A stretch of 64,000 bases of DNA from Anaerococcus octavius (lineage in GTDB: Bacteria; Bacillota; Clostridia; Tissierellales; Peptoniphilaceae): positions 434,001 through 498,000 of the forward strand of contig NZ_UFTA01000002.1 of assembly GCF_900445265.1 (NCBI RefSeq). Direction: 5' to 3'. The notes under the pieces are model-generated. The model was given only the letters and a program-made list of their open reading frames with translations, searched no databases and was not told where the DNA came from. The position numbers were made by a program, and so were the translations under genes. Numbering within the stretch: position 1 is the stretch's first letter; each line of letters opens with the position of its first letter. This document shows positions 1 through 8,949 of the stretch, in pieces.

Positions 1-206
1 AAAAAATGATTTCTGACCATGAAATTACACTTCAAGCTAGAACAGAAGCTGATAGAATTTTACAAGAAGCAGCAACAGAGGCTAATAAAATCAGGCAACA
101 ATCATATGAATATATAGACAAACTATTCTCATCATCATCTGAAAACTTTAGCACCCTAGCTCAACAATTAGAAAAAAATAGAAGATCTATACTAGAATCA
201 AGATAA
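1..206 (+). CDS. C-terminal end of a charged, coiled-coil-like protein (partial)
   Basis: The reading frame is open to the left edge of the window, so only the last 66 or so residues are visible and the true start is unknown. The visible part is a charged, Ala/Glu/Gln-rich helix with the segment EADRILQEAATEANKI, the kind of heptad pattern seen in stalk-like or DivIVA-like coiled coils. No catalytic motif is present. In clostridia a small coiled-coil protein often sits near coaD and tmcAL, and this may be that protein, but I do not recognise it securely. It converges on tmcAL, and a shared terminator follows. Confidence 0.5.
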   Translation, partial: KMISDHEITLQARTEADRILQEAATEANKIRQQSYEYIDKLFSSSSENFSTLAQQLEKNRRSILESR

Positions 207-255
207 GTATTTAGATATAATTTTTTGGAACTGAGGTATTTAATTAATAAAAAAT

Positions 256-295
256 AGACGCATTAGTATAAATCTAATAGCGTCTTATTTTTTTT
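256..295. terminator. Bidirectional terminator between the partial gene and tmcAL
   Basis: AGACGC-ATTAG (256-266) pairs with CTAAT-GCGTCT (274-285) with one bulged A. A T-rich run follows on the plus strand and an A-rich stretch precedes the stem, so it can serve both convergent genes. The tmcAL stop codon lies inside the right arm. Confidence 0.8.
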
Positions 296-1431
296 GTGAA
301 ATCTTGGTTAAGCTCTCGTCCTTGACCCAAATTATACATATTTGATGCATCCAGCATTTTAGATAAAATAATTTTATCAGGCACAGAAAGCTTATCGGTA
401 TCTTTTTTGGTAAGGACAGGCTTAGATTTTGAGTTACTAAAAATGTATTGAGATTTTTGGTTAAAGGCTAGGACTTTATAAAAATCTAGGTCATAGTCAT
501 TAAACTTAGTTTTATTATTTAAAATATAATTAAGTATCAATCTTTTAATTCTAGAGCTTGTATATCTTTTTGTAGTTGCTTCTGCTATAAATTTTGAAAA
601 ATTATCATTTTTTAAAACTATTTTTTTTAAGTAATTATCCATTCCTATTTCATAAGCTAGGATATCATCCATTGATTTATTATTGATCAATAATAAATAT
701 TTAAATAAACCAAACTCATAATCCATATTAGGAATACCAAAATTTTCTTTGCTGTATTCAATTGCTTTATATGAAAAAGATGGAACATGATCTTTATAAT
801 TATCAAAAATATTATTCCTTATAGCAGTAGATGAGGATATATTTGTATTTTTTAAATCAAAATCTTTATTTGCTGAAGATATTCTATTTATAGGAACAGG
901 GGTTATTTTTGAATTTATTTTTTTTATAGCTCTGATATATTCTAAAGCTAAGATATTATTAGAAGTGATAAAATTATTTTTACCGATAATTTCTACTGTG
1001 GCATCGTAGCGGGCTTTGGTAAATGAAGAAGATTCTAGTTTTTTTTTAGTCAAGGTCTCCAATTGACTAGACTTTGATATAAGCAAATTGACTTTTTCTA
1101 AAAAACTATTAGGATCTTCATTTTCTATACCAAAACAAAGGTAATCAACGCCCATTTTGTCTAAAATCTTAACAGACCCTAAGGCAAAGTATTCTGCAGA
1201 TTGCAGGCTTATATAGACTGGCATTTCAATAACCATATCAAAACCAGCCTTCATAGCACAATCTGATCTAGAAAATTTATCTATTATTGCTGGATCGCCT
1301 CTTTGAACAAAGTCACCACTCATTAAAGTAATAGCAAGATCTGCCTTAGTTTTTTCTTTTGCTTGATCAAGTAAATATTTATGACCATTATGAAAGGGAT
1401 TAAATTCTGAAATAATTGCTAAAGTTTTCAT
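274..1431 (-). CDS. tmcAL: tRNA(Met) cytidine acetate ligase TmcAL (YlbM family)
   Basis: This family uses acetate and ATP to make N4-acetylcytidine at the wobble position of elongator tRNA-Met. The N-terminus has the nucleotidyltransferase signature FNPFHNGH (about residues 10-17), followed by MSGDFVQRGDPAI and the family's DMVIEMP segment. The length of 385 residues is normal for the family. The C-terminal half is a basic, helical tRNA-binding region. The gene stands alone on the minus strand, convergent with the partial gene and divergent from efp. The ATG at 1431 places the HxGH motif at the usual distance from the N-terminus. The assignment rests on motif and overall sequence character and is confident. 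Confidence 0.93.
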   Translation of the reverse strand: MKTLAIISEFNPFHNGHKYLLDQAKEKTKADLAITLMSGDFVQRGDPAIIDKFSRSDCAMKAGFDMVIEMPVYISLQSAEYFALGSVKILDKMGVDYLCFGIENEDPNSFLEKVNLLISKSSQLETLTKKKLESSSFTKARYDATVEIIGKNNFITSNNILALEYIRAIKKINSKITPVPINRISSANKDFDLKNTNISSSTAIRNNIFDNYKDHVPSFSYKAIEYSKENFGIPNMDYEFGLFKYLLLINNKSMDDILAYEIGMDNYLKKIVLKNDNFSKFIAEATTKRYTSSRIKRLILNYILNNKTKFNDYDLDFYKVLAFNQKSQYIFSNSKSKPVLTKKDTDKLSVPDKIILSKMLDASNMYNLGQGRELNQDFTKKIRRY

Positions 1432-1531
1432 AAAATCTTTATACCCTAAGAAAAAATTATTTCATTATTCAGAAGATTTTATATATATTGTAAATATAAC
1501 TATATAATTGTTTCCAATAAAATGCATATTA

Positions 1532-1540
1532 TGGTATAAT
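1532..1540 (+). promoter_or_regulatory. Extended -10 promoter of efp
   Basis: TGGTATAAT (extended -10) lies 30 bases before the efp start. A weak -35 candidate, TTTCCA (1511-1516), is 18 bases upstream. The same ATGGTATAAT block occurs before rodA and dnaX. Confidence 0.6.
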
Positions 1541-1570
1541 AATTTAAAGAAAATTTACATAGGAGGAATT

Positions 1571-2128
1571 ATGATTTCTGCAAATGACTTAAGAAAAGGT
1601 GTTACTTTTGTATATGACAATGATGTGTACCAAGTGGTTGATTTTCAGCACGTTAAACCAGGTAAAGGCGCAGCATTTGTTCGTGCAAAAATTAGATCAG
1701 TAATGGGTGGAGGAACAAAAGATGTAACTTTTAACCCAAATGAAAAATTTGAAAATGCTGTTATTTCTACAAAAGAAATGCAATATTTATACAATGATGG
1801 TACACTTTACTACTTTATGGATCCTGAAACATTTGAACAAATAGGTATTGAATATGAAGCTGTAGAAGAAGCTATCCAATATGTAAAAGAAAATGATAAT
1901 GTTCAAATTAAATTTTATGAAGGCAAACCATTTAGCGTTGATGCACCAAATTTTGTAGAACTTGTAGTAACAGATACTGAACCAGCTATTAAAGGTGATA
2001 CAGCAACTAATGTTACAAAACCTGCAACAGTTGAAACAGGAGCTGTAATAAATGTTCCAGTATTCGTAAATGAAGGCGATACAATTAAAATTGATACCAG
2101 AACTGGAGATTATTTATCCAGAGTTTAA
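1571..2128 (+). CDS. efp: Elongation factor P
   Basis: EF-P binds the ribosome between the P and E sites and relieves stalling at polyproline stretches. The protein is 185 residues, the standard length, with three beta-barrel domains: the KOW-like N-terminal domain with the [14 protein letters not shown] loop, the central OB fold, and the C-terminal GDYLSRV end. The Lys in PGKGAA (about residue 32) is the position that carries the post-translational modification in relatives. The start at 1571 is set by the strong AGGAGG site at 1561. An upstream in-frame start at 1508 would run through the promoter and is rejected. It heads the asp23-nusB-xseAB run. Confidence 0.97.
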   Translation: MISANDLRKGVTFVYDNDVYQVVDFQHVKPGKGAAFVRAKIRSVMGGGTKDVTFNPNEKFENAVISTKEMQYLYNDGTLYYFMDPETFEQIGIEYEAVEEAIQYVKENDNVQIKFYEGKPFSVDAPNFVELVVTDTEPAIKGDTATNVTKPATVETGAVINVPVFVNEGDTIKIDTRTGDYLSRV

Positions 2129-2137
2129 GGAGAAATA

Positions 2138-2464
2138 ATGGCTAATAATTTTAGAAATGGTCAAGTGAGAATAGCAAATGAGATCCTAGACCAACTTGCA
2201 ATTAGAGCAAGCGAGGAAATAAATGGAGTACATACTCCACAAGCTAATGATAATAAGCTAAATATTTCACAAAACGGACCAAAAAGCACAGTAAGCCAAG
2301 TAGACGGCAAATTACATGTAAATCTTATAGTAAATCTTGATAAAAATGTAAATGTCAAAAAAACTGTAAAAGATATTCAAGAAAACGTTGTAAGAGTAAT
2401 CGAGTCTATGACTGGACTAAGAGTGTCTCGCGTCAATGTTGATGTACCAAAATTAGTATTCTAA
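2138..2464 (+). CDS. Asp23/Gls24 family envelope stress protein
   Basis: This is a small cytoplasmic protein of the Asp23/Gls24 family, linked in Gram-positives to envelope stress and often found just before nusB. The N-terminal GQVRIANEILDQLAIRAS segment and the later KKTVKDIQENVVRVIESMTG helix followed by VNVDV are the family pattern. A loop at about residues 35-50 carries a polar insertion. Its precise function is not established. It is 9 bases after efp with an AAGGAG site, and its stop overlaps the nusB start (TAATG), so the two are probably translationally coupled. Confidence 0.85.
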   Translation: MANNFRNGQVRIANEILDQLAIRASEEINGVHTPQANDNKLNISQNGPKSTVSQVDGKLHVNLIVNLDKNVNVKKTVKDIQENVVRVIESMTGLRVSRVNVDVPKLVF

Positions 2465-2838
2465 TGAAGCGTAGTCAACAAAGGGAATGGGTTTTTAAAC
2501 TCATATACGAAGATAGCATAAATAAAATATCAGATGTAGAAAAAGCTTTAGCCTACCATGGTTTGGAAGATGAAGACTTTATAAGAGATTCTATAAATTC
2601 TTATAATGAAAACTATGAAAAAATAGAAAAAACATTGCAAGATTCTCTAAATAAAAGATATAGTCGTTTATCAAGGGTAGAAAAAGCTATTTTGTTTTTA
2701 AGCTTAAATGAAATGACCTATATGGATATACCAGTATCAGTTTCCATAAATGAAGCTGTAGAACTTGCTAAAGCTTATGCTAATAACAACGATTATCAAA
2801 TGATAAATTCGGTTTTAGGTAAGATTGTAAGAAAATAG
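2464..2838 (+). CDS. nusB: Transcription antitermination factor NusB
   Basis: NusB joins NusE (ribosomal protein S10) on boxA RNA and supports antitermination of rRNA transcription. The protein has 124 residues and the all-helical NusB fold, with an N-terminal arginine-rich start (MKRSQQREWVFKLIYE), the LSRVEKAILFLSLNEM helix and the VSINEAVELAKAYA segment that is diagnostic for the family, ending in NSVLGKIVRK. The start overlaps the stop of the Asp23 gene by one base. The gene is followed after one base by xseA, the usual neighbour in Firmicutes. Confidence 0.95.
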   Translation: MKRSQQREWVFKLIYEDSINKISDVEKALAYHGLEDEDFIRDSINSYNENYEKIEKTLQDSLNKRYSRLSRVEKAILFLSLNEMTYMDIPVSVSINEAVELAKAYANNNDYQMINSVLGKIVRK

Positions 2839-2839
2839 T

Positions 2840-4027
2840 ATGTTAAAGGCACTTTCTGTTAAAGAATTTAATCAATATTTTAAGACAAGCATAAAACATG
2901 ATCCCATCCTAACTAGAGTATATATAAATGGAAGCCTGGCAAATATTAGATTTAATGGTGCCCATTTATATTTTTCTCTAAAAGAAGGCAGCGATATTAT
3001 AGATTGTGTAATATATTATTACGAGGATAAAGATATCGATTTTGACTTTAAAGAAGGTATGGATGTTTTAGTAAAAGGAAATTTTTCCTACAACAATTAC
3101 TCATCAAGAGTGGTTATTATTACAAATGAAATAAAAGAAAATGGAGTTTCTTCAGAATATCTAGAATTTATAAAAATGAAAGAGGACTTTAAAAAACGAG
3201 GATATTTTGATATAGAAAACAAAAAAGATATTCCGAAATTTCCAAAAAACATAGGCCTTATCACCTCAAAAGATGGGGCTGCTATTGTTGACTTTATTTC
3301 TGTAATTAATCAAAAACCAAATAATATAAATGTAAAATTGTTTCCGGTAAAAGTTCAAGGAAATAATGCGGTAAATTTAATTATTAAAGGTATAAATGGC
3401 TTGGAAAAAATGGATCTTGATGTAATAGTAATTACCCGTGGGGGAGGCTCAAGTGAAGATCTTTCTGTTTTTAATGATAAAGAGATAATTGAAAGTGTAT
3501 ATAAAACAAGTACACCAATTATTTCTGCCATAGGACATAAAATAGATACAACTTTACTAGACTTGGTAGCAGATTTATCTTTGCAAACACCTACTGAAGC
3601 AGGATCATATATAATTGCCAATTATACAAATATCGAAAGCGAAATGAGAAAAAGCATTTTGCTCATGAAAGATATTATAAATGGGCAAATTAAGGAAAAC
3701 GAATATAAACTCGCAATTTTAAAACAAAAATTAAATGCGGCTAATCCAAAAAATGATTTAAGTCAAAAAGAAAAAGATATTAAAAATCTAAAATTTTCTA
3801 TGAATCTGGCATTAAAAGATAATTTAAACTTTAATCAACATAGGCTAGATTTGATAGAAGCTAGGCTTAGAGCTTGCGAAAAGATAATAGATGCTAGAAA
3901 AGAAAATATTATAATAAAAAATGCTAATGGTAAACAAGTTTTTTCGAAATATTCTCTAAATGCAGGAGATGAAATTGAGATAAACTTTAGCGATGGAAGG
4001 GTAAAAGCAATAGTAAGTGATGGATAA
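2840..4027 (+). CDS. xseA: Exodeoxyribonuclease VII large subunit
   Basis: XseA is the catalytic subunit of ExoVII, which degrades single-stranded DNA to short oligonucleotides. The order is an N-terminal OB fold (about residues 1-100, with the VYINGSLANIRFNGAHLYFSL stretch), the nuclease core with GLITSKDGAAIVDF and VITRGGGSSEDLSVFND (about residues 130-215), the AIGHKIDTTLLDLVAD motif, and a shortened helical C-terminus. At 395 residues it is slightly short for the family, the coiled-coil part being reduced. It starts one base after the nusB stop and overlaps xseB by 8 bases. Confidence 0.95.
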   Translation: MLKALSVKEFNQYFKTSIKHDPILTRVYINGSLANIRFNGAHLYFSLKEGSDIIDCVIYYYEDKDIDFDFKEGMDVLVKGNFSYNNYSSRVVIITNEIKENGVSSEYLEFIKMKEDFKKRGYFDIENKKDIPKFPKNIGLITSKDGAAIVDFISVINQKPNNINVKLFPVKVQGNNAVNLIIKGINGLEKMDLDVIVITRGGGSSEDLSVFNDKEIIESVYKTSTPIISAIGHKIDTTLLDLVADLSLQTPTEAGSYIIANYTNIESEMRKSILLMKDIINGQIKENEYKLAILKQKLNAANPKNDLSQKEKDIKNLKFSMNLALKDNLNFNQHRLDLIEARLRACEKIIDARKENIIIKNANGKQVFSKYSLNAGDEIEINFSDGRVKAIVSDG

Positions 4028-4205
4028 ATCATTTGAAGAAAATTATAAAAAAGTTGAAGAACTCTTAGAAAAATTAGAGGATAGTAAGGAAAATTTGGAT
4101 GAGAGTATCAAAATTTACGAACAAGCCAATGATCTTTACAAAGAACTTAAAGATCAGCTTGCAGAATATCAAGCGAAAATAGAAGTGATAGCTACTAATG
4201 AATAA
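4020..4205 (+). CDS. xseB: Exodeoxyribonuclease VII small subunit
   Basis: This is the small helical subunit that wraps the long helices of XseA in ExoVII. It has 61 residues from the ATG at 4020; a GTG codon directly before it (4017) would add one residue. The family signature is clear: FEENYKKVEELLEKLED, then LDESIKIYEQANDLYKELK. It overlaps the end of xseA and its own end overlaps the start of ispA (ATGAATAA), so the three genes look translationally coupled. Confidence 0.93.
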   Translation: MDKSFEENYKKVEELLEKLEDSKENLDESIKIYEQANDLYKELKDQLAEYQAKIEVIATNE

Positions 4206-5025
4206 AGAAGATTTTTTAAAAAAGTTAGATGATAATAAAAAAATAATAGAGAAAAAGATATCGACTTATTATGATAAAGATTATAAGTTGGCTGAAGCTC
4301 TTTTTTATGCTATGGATAGTGGAAAGAGAATTAGAGCAAATCTTTATTTTGAAACATTAAAAATGCTTGACCATCAGATAAGTGAATTAGATGTAGATTT
4401 TGCCTTAGCTATAGAAATGGTTCACGCATATTCTTTAGTTCATGATGATTTGCCAGCTATGGATAATGATGATTTTAGACGTGGCAAGCCATCCATGCAT
4501 AAAAAATTTGGTGAAGATATAGCAATTCTTGCTGGAGATGCACTTTTAAATGAAGCAAGTTTTTTAATATTTGATATCGCAAATAAAAATCCAACTTATA
4601 TAAAAGCTGGTAGATATTTATTTAACCACACTGGCTATAAGGGAATGATTGACGGACAAGTGCTTGATTTAAGACATCCAAAAACTTATGATAAAGATTA
4701 TCTCTTAAATGTTTATGATAAAAAAACTTCCGACTTGTTTAAAGCTTGTATTGTAAGTGCAGCTCTAATTAGCCAAGTAGATGAAAAATCTACTGAAATA
4801 CTAGAAGATTATGCCTATAATTTAGGACTTGCTTATCAAATTCAAGATGATTTATTAGAAAATACATATAAGGACGAACTAAACATATTAAATGTTATGG
4901 CAAAAACTGATGCAATATATTTGTTGGATATAATAAATGCCAAGGCTAGAGAAAATATATTACAATTTAAAAAAAATGATTTTTTATTATTCCTGGTAGA
5001 CTATCTATCAGTACGTGAGAAGTAA
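4198..5025 (+). CDS. ispA: Polyprenyl (farnesyl/geranylgeranyl) diphosphate synthase with an altered second Asp motif
   Basis: The enzyme condenses isopentenyl diphosphate with allylic diphosphates to make precursors for undecaprenol and quinones. The first aspartate-rich motif (DDLPAMDNDDFRRGKPS, about residues 82-98) is complete, and GKRIRANL and GQVLDL are present. The second motif reads YQIQDDLLE, where relatives usually have QDDILD, and the following conserved GD-x-LGKxxGxD stretch is not recognisable (ENTYKDELNILNVMAK instead). The length of 275 residues is a little short. Position between xseB and argR is the standard Firmicutes context; dxs and tlyA, often found here, are absent. Function as a prenyl transferase is likely, but product length is uncertain. 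Confidence 0.85.
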   Translation: MNKEDFLKKLDDNKKIIEKKISTYYDKDYKLAEALFYAMDSGKRIRANLYFETLKMLDHQISELDVDFALAIEMVHAYSLVHDDLPAMDNDDFRRGKPSMHKKFGEDIAILAGDALLNEASFLIFDIANKNPTYIKAGRYLFNHTGYKGMIDGQVLDLRHPKTYDKDYLLNVYDKKTSDLFKACIVSAALISQVDEKSTEILEDYAYNLGLAYQIQDDLLENTYKDELNILNVMAKTDAIYLLDIINAKARENILQFKKNDFLLFLVDYLSVREK

Positions 5026-5034
5026 GGATAAATT

Positions 5035-5487
5035 ATGAAAAAATATACCAGACAAAGACTTATTCTTGATATTATACAGAATAATGAAGTGAAAACGCAA
5101 AGCCAACTTTCAGAAATGCTTAGAGATCATGGGGTAGATGCTACCCAAGCTACTATTTCTAGAGATATAAAAGAACTTAGAATATCAAAAGTTCAAACAG
5201 ATGATTATGAATATAAATACACAGTTGTAGATACAGTTTATGATACACTAAATGAACGTATGGAAAAGATTTTTAAAGAATCTGTTTTATCTGTAGAAAA
5301 AAGCGGTCAATTTTGTGTTATAAAAACTATTTCTTATTGTGCAACTGTTTGTGGTCAATTTATTACCAATTCAAAACTAGACAATTTGCAAGGCATGGTA
5401 ACAGGAATAGATACTATTTTTATAACACCAAAAAATCCTGAGAGTTTAGATGATCTAATTGAAGAATTAAGGGATATGGTTATATAA
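5035..5487 (+). CDS. argR: ArgR-family transcription regulator
   Basis: ArgR/AhrC regulators are hexamers that repress arginine biosynthesis or activate catabolism when bound to arginine. The N-terminal winged helix is clear (TRQRLILDIIQNNEV, then the recognition part ATQATISRDIKELRI), 150 residues in all. In the C-terminal oligomerisation domain the usual GDDT arginine-contact motif reads GIDT (within MVTGIDTIFITP). One of the two aspartates is therefore gone, which may weaken or change ligand binding. It lies directly before recN, the classical ahrC-recN arrangement, with a one-base overlap. Confidence 0.9.
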   Translation: MKKYTRQRLILDIIQNNEVKTQSQLSEMLRDHGVDATQATISRDIKELRISKVQTDDYEYKYTVVDTVYDTLNERMEKIFKESVLSVEKSGQFCVIKTISYCATVCGQFITNSKLDNLQGMVTGIDTIFITPKNPESLDDLIEELRDMVI

Positions 5488-7187
5488 TGCTTTCTGAGCT
5501 GTTTATAGATAATTTTGTAATCATAAAAAGAAATCACATATTTTTTGAGGATGGATTTAATGTTTTGACAGGAGAGACTGGTTCAGGCAAATCCCTTATC
5601 CTTGAGTCTATAAATTTGCTTTTAGGAAAAAGAGCTGATAAAGATATAGTAGGAAGATTTGCTGATAAAACTGTTATTGAAGGAGTTTTTGAATTAGATA
5701 ACAAGGCTAAAAATATTTTGATTAATAATGGTGTGATTTTTGATGAAGATGATAATAAACTTATAGTAAATCGAACAATTTCAAAAAAATCATCTACTCT
5801 TAGAATTAATGGCAGAGTAGCAAATCTTACCATACTTAGAGAAATATCGCCAATATTAATTGATATCTATAATCAAGGTGATTCTAATGCCTTTATGAAT
5901 AAAGCCAACTATATTTACCTAATAGATAATTACTCAAATGATAATGAAACTATCGATCTTAGAAAAATGATTAAGGCTTTAGTCAATCAAAAAAATGAGT
6001 GTTTAGTAAAATATAACAATTTGAATCTATCAGATGAAGAAATAATTCGCGAAAGAGATTTGATAAAATACCAAATCGAAGAAATAGAAAAGATAGACTT
6101 ATTTGCTATTAACGAAGAAGAAATAGATGAAGAGTACAAAAAAATAAACAATATAAATGCCCTAAGAGAGTCAATTGAGGCTGCAAAAGAAGCTTTGGAT
6201 AATAGCGATTATGATGTAAACTCTGTTTCTTCAATGCTAGGCACTATACTAAGTGAAATTAATTCTTTTTCTGATATCGATAGTAGGGTAAGTGAGTTTT
6301 ATAATCGACTATCTGCAGTAAACGATGAGATAAATGATATTTATTCTGATATGGATATATATCAAGAAAGTTTAATTGTAGATCCAGAAAGGGCAGCAGA
6401 ACTAGAAGACCTTATAGAACACATTTATAATTTAAAAAGAAAATATGGATCAAGTATCGATGAGATTATATCTTATTATGATGAAATCTCAGCAAGGATA
6501 AAGGAACTAGATGAAATAGAAGATCTAAGGAAAAATTTAGATAGTATATTAAAAGATATTGATCAAGAATTAGAAGAAAATGCAAATAAACTCCATGATA
6601 TAAGAGCTAAAAAAAGTAAAGTCTTGGAAGAAAATATAAATAAATCCATAAAAGATTTAAATATAAAAAATGGGTTGTTTAAAATAGATTTTTCTAAAAA
6701 AGAAAATATAGACACAACAGGCTACGATGAAGTAGACTTTTTAATTAGAACCAACAAGGGAGAAAAATTAAAATCTTTGACAAAAACAGCATCAGGCGGT
6801 GAAATTTCTAGAATAATGCTAGCCTTTAAAGAAATTTTTGCAGACTTTGATGATGTAGATACCATGATATTTGACGAAATAGACACTGGTATTTCAGGTA
6901 GAACTGCCCAAATTGTTGGAGAAAAAATACTAGACTTATCGACAAAAAGACAAGTAATAGCAATAAGCCACCTGCCACAAATTGCATCTTTAGCAAGCAA
7001 CCATATATTAATTAGCAAAGAGGATGTGGGAAATTTTACAATATCATCTACACAAAAAATAGAGGATGAAAAACGCATTTTAGAAATAGCAAGACTAATA
7101 GGTGGAGTAAATATTACTGATATTACAATAAATTCAGCAAGTGAAATGTTAACTATGGCGGAGGAATTAAGAAATGAGCGACAATAA
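5487..7187 (+). CDS. recN: DNA repair protein RecN
   Basis: RecN is an SMC-like ATPase acting early in double-strand break repair. The 566-residue protein has an N-terminal Walker A (GETGSGKS, about residues 30-37), two long coiled-coil arms (about residues 155-380), the ABC signature in TASGGEISRIMLAFK, and a Walker B/D-loop region FDEIDTGISGRTAQ. All ATPase elements look intact. Its start overlaps the argR stop by one base and its end overlaps the next gene by 14 bases, so argR, recN and the Nudix gene form one transcription unit. Confidence 0.97.
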   Translation: MLSELFIDNFVIIKRNHIFFEDGFNVLTGETGSGKSLILESINLLLGKRADKDIVGRFADKTVIEGVFELDNKAKNILINNGVIFDEDDNKLIVNRTISKKSSTLRINGRVANLTILREISPILIDIYNQGDSNAFMNKANYIYLIDNYSNDNETIDLRKMIKALVNQKNECLVKYNNLNLSDEEIIRERDLIKYQIEEIEKIDLFAINEEEIDEEYKKINNINALRESIEAAKEALDNSDYDVNSVSSMLGTILSEINSFSDIDSRVSEFYNRLSAVNDEINDIYSDMDIYQESLIVDPERAAELEDLIEHIYNLKRKYGSSIDEIISYYDEISARIKELDEIEDLRKNLDSILKDIDQELEENANKLHDIRAKKSKVLEENINKSIKDLNIKNGLFKIDFSKKENIDTTGYDEVDFLIRTNKGEKLKSLTKTASGGEISRIMLAFKEIFADFDDVDTMIFDEIDTGISGRTAQIVGEKILDLSTKRQVIAISHLPQIASLASNHILISKEDVGNFTISSTQKIEDEKRILEIARLIGGVNITDITINSASEMLTMAEELRNERQ

Positions 7188-7719
7188 ATTTTACGAAACA
7201 TCGATAAAATCTGATACTATTTATGATGGCAAAATTTTAAAACTCAGAGTTGAAACAGTTGAATTGCAAAATAAAAAATATTCTAAAAGAGAGATTGTAG
7301 ACCATCAAAAAGGAGTTGGAATTATAGCCTATGATGGAGATGATAAATTATGGATGGTTAGTCAATATAGGATAGCTGTTGACAAAGTTATGCTAGAAAT
7401 TCCTGCAGGTCTTGTAGATGCCAATGAAGCTCCAATAGAGTCAGCAAAAAGAGAACTACAAGAAGAAGTTGGTTTTTATCCAGAAACAATCGACTTTTTA
7501 TTTACTATGCATGCTTCACCAGGATTTACCAATGACAAATTATTATTTTTTGTAGCTAACGATTTAAAAGAGTCAAAGCTAGAATTGGATGAAGATGAGA
7601 ACCTAGAAGCTAAGTCATATCCAATAGATCAGCTTTATAATATGGTAGAAAACGGTGAAATTACAGATGCCAAAACAATCATTGCTATCCAATATGCAAT
7701 GATGAATAAAAATAATTAA
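7174..7719 (+). CDS. Nudix hydrolase, ADP-ribose pyrophosphatase type
   Basis: This is a Nudix enzyme of the ADP-ribose pyrophosphatase (NudF) kind, expected to split ADP-ribose to AMP and ribose 5-phosphate. The Nudix box (G-x5-E-x7-REL-x-EE-x-G) runs over about residues 79-101 with GLVDANEAPIES and KRELQEEVGF. The preceding beta strand carries SQYRIAVDKVMLEIPAG, typical of this subfamily. The protein has 181 residues, the normal length. It overlaps recN at its start and shares the TAATGG overlap with scpA at its end. The substrate is inferred from the subfamily and not proven. Confidence 0.9.
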   Translation: MSDNKFYETSIKSDTIYDGKILKLRVETVELQNKKYSKREIVDHQKGVGIIAYDGDDKLWMVSQYRIAVDKVMLEIPAGLVDANEAPIESAKRELQEEVGFYPETIDFLFTMHASPGFTNDKLLFFVANDLKESKLELDEDENLEAKSYPIDQLYNMVENGEITDAKTIIAIQYAMMNKNN

Positions 7720-8423
7720 TGGACTTTACTATTGAATTGGAGGGCTTTACAGGTCCTTTTGATTTATTATTAAAATTAATAGATAAGCAAAAAATAGATA
7801 TATACTCTATAAATTTAGAAGAATTAACCAATGATTATCTTGCTGAGCTAGAAAGATTAGGTCCACAAATAGAAAATTTGAGTAGCTTTATTTATATAGC
7901 CTCCGTGCTTTTAAATATAAAATCAAATAAGCTTTTGCCAAAAGAAAAAGAAGAAAATCTAGAAGAAGATTTCCTAGTCTACCTTATTGAGTACAAAAAA
8001 ATAAAATCTGTCCAAGATGACTTAAAAGAATTAGAGAACGAAGCTAGAAAAATCCACAGCAAGTATGCTGAAGACTTGGCACAGTTTGAAGTTAAAGAAG
8101 AAATAATTACCAAAGATGTACAGCTACTAGCCAAACAATTTCAAAAACTCTTAAAAAGGTTGGAAAAAGAAGAAAAACCAAATAATATTATTTCTCAAAT
8201 CAAAATGCCAGATGTTAATGATTATCTTACAAGCTATAGAAAGGCTATGGAAATCAGAGATGATTTAAAGCTTGATTTGATAATTAATGATATCCATACA
8301 AAGTCAGAATGCATAGCAAGTTTTTTGGCATTGTTAGAACTATTTAAGCTAAAGGAAATATACTTAGAGCAGGCGACAGGAAATAAATTTCATATAAAAA
8401 AAAGAGTGGGAAGTAATGGATAA
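7719..8423 (+). CDS. scpA: Segregation and condensation protein A
   Basis: ScpA is the kleisin that bridges the SMC heads in the bacterial condensin complex. The N-terminus has the family hallmark FTIELEGFTGPFDLLLKLID and the following DIYSINLEELTNDYL segment. The C-terminal winged-helix region (about residues 175-225) contains SECIASFLALLELFKL. The length of 234 residues is normal. It overlaps scpB by 8 bases, as is common for this pair, and acts with ScpB and with an SMC protein not encoded in this window. Confidence 0.96.
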   Translation: MDFTIELEGFTGPFDLLLKLIDKQKIDIYSINLEELTNDYLAELERLGPQIENLSSFIYIASVLLNIKSNKLLPKEKEENLEEDFLVYLIEYKKIKSVQDDLKELENEARKIHSKYAEDLAQFEVKEEIITKDVQLLAKQFQKLLKRLEKEEKPNNIISQIKMPDVNDYLTSYRKAMEIRDDLKLDLIINDIHTKSECIASFLALLELFKLKEIYLEQATGNKFHIKKRVGSNG

Positions 8424-8949
8424 AATTTATCTAAAGGGACTTATTGAGGAAGTTTTATACGTTTGGGGCGAACCCATAGATATAAATAGTCTTTCACAAA
8501 TAATTACTGATGCAGATAAAAATCAAATAAAAAAAGCCATAGAAGAGATGGTGGATGAAAGAAAGCAAAGAAAAAGTGGGCTCTTGATAAATAACTTTGA
8601 TGGCAACTATCAGTTTGTAACTCGTCATAAACATGATAAGTATTTTTCTGCTCTTGTTAAAAAAACTGAGAAAAGGCTAACATCTTCAGCTCTTGAAACC
8701 CTATCAATTATTGCCTATAAACAACCTATCACTCGAGCAGAAGTTGATAAGATTCGTGGAATAAATTCTCAAACCACAATTGATAATCTTTTGGATCGTG
8801 GACTTATAAAAGAAAATGGTCGCTTGGATAGAATTGGTAAGCCAATTATTTATGCTACTACTACCTTATTTTTACAATATTTTAACATATCTTCTCTAGA
8901 AGAATTGCCGGAGATAAAAGAATTAGAAGAGGAAATTTATGAGGATTAA
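8416..8949 (+). CDS. scpB: Segregation and condensation protein B
   Basis: ScpB is a dimer with two winged-helix domains that binds ScpA in the SMC-ScpAB condensin. The key stretches are LKGLIEEVLYVWGEPI near the start, and SSALETLSIIAYKQPITRAEVDKIRGINS, which is diagnostic for the family, at about residues 92-120. It ends with an acidic tail (ELEEEIYED). The 177-residue length is standard. It overlaps scpA before it and rluB after it (11 bases). Confidence 0.96.
   Translation: MDKIYLKGLIEEVLYVWGEPIDINSLSQIITDADKNQIKKAIEEMVDERKQRKSGLLINNFDGNYQFVTRHKHDKYFSALVKKTEKRLTSSALETLSIIAYKQPITRAEVDKIRGINSQTTIDNLLDRGLIKENGRLDRIGKPIIYATTTLFLQYFNISSLEELPEIKELEEEIYED

Noticed and set aside
6722-7201. 159-codon open frame on the minus strand inside recN
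   Set aside because: It is antisense to the conserved C-terminal ATPase part of recN, has no ribosome site and shows no family likeness.
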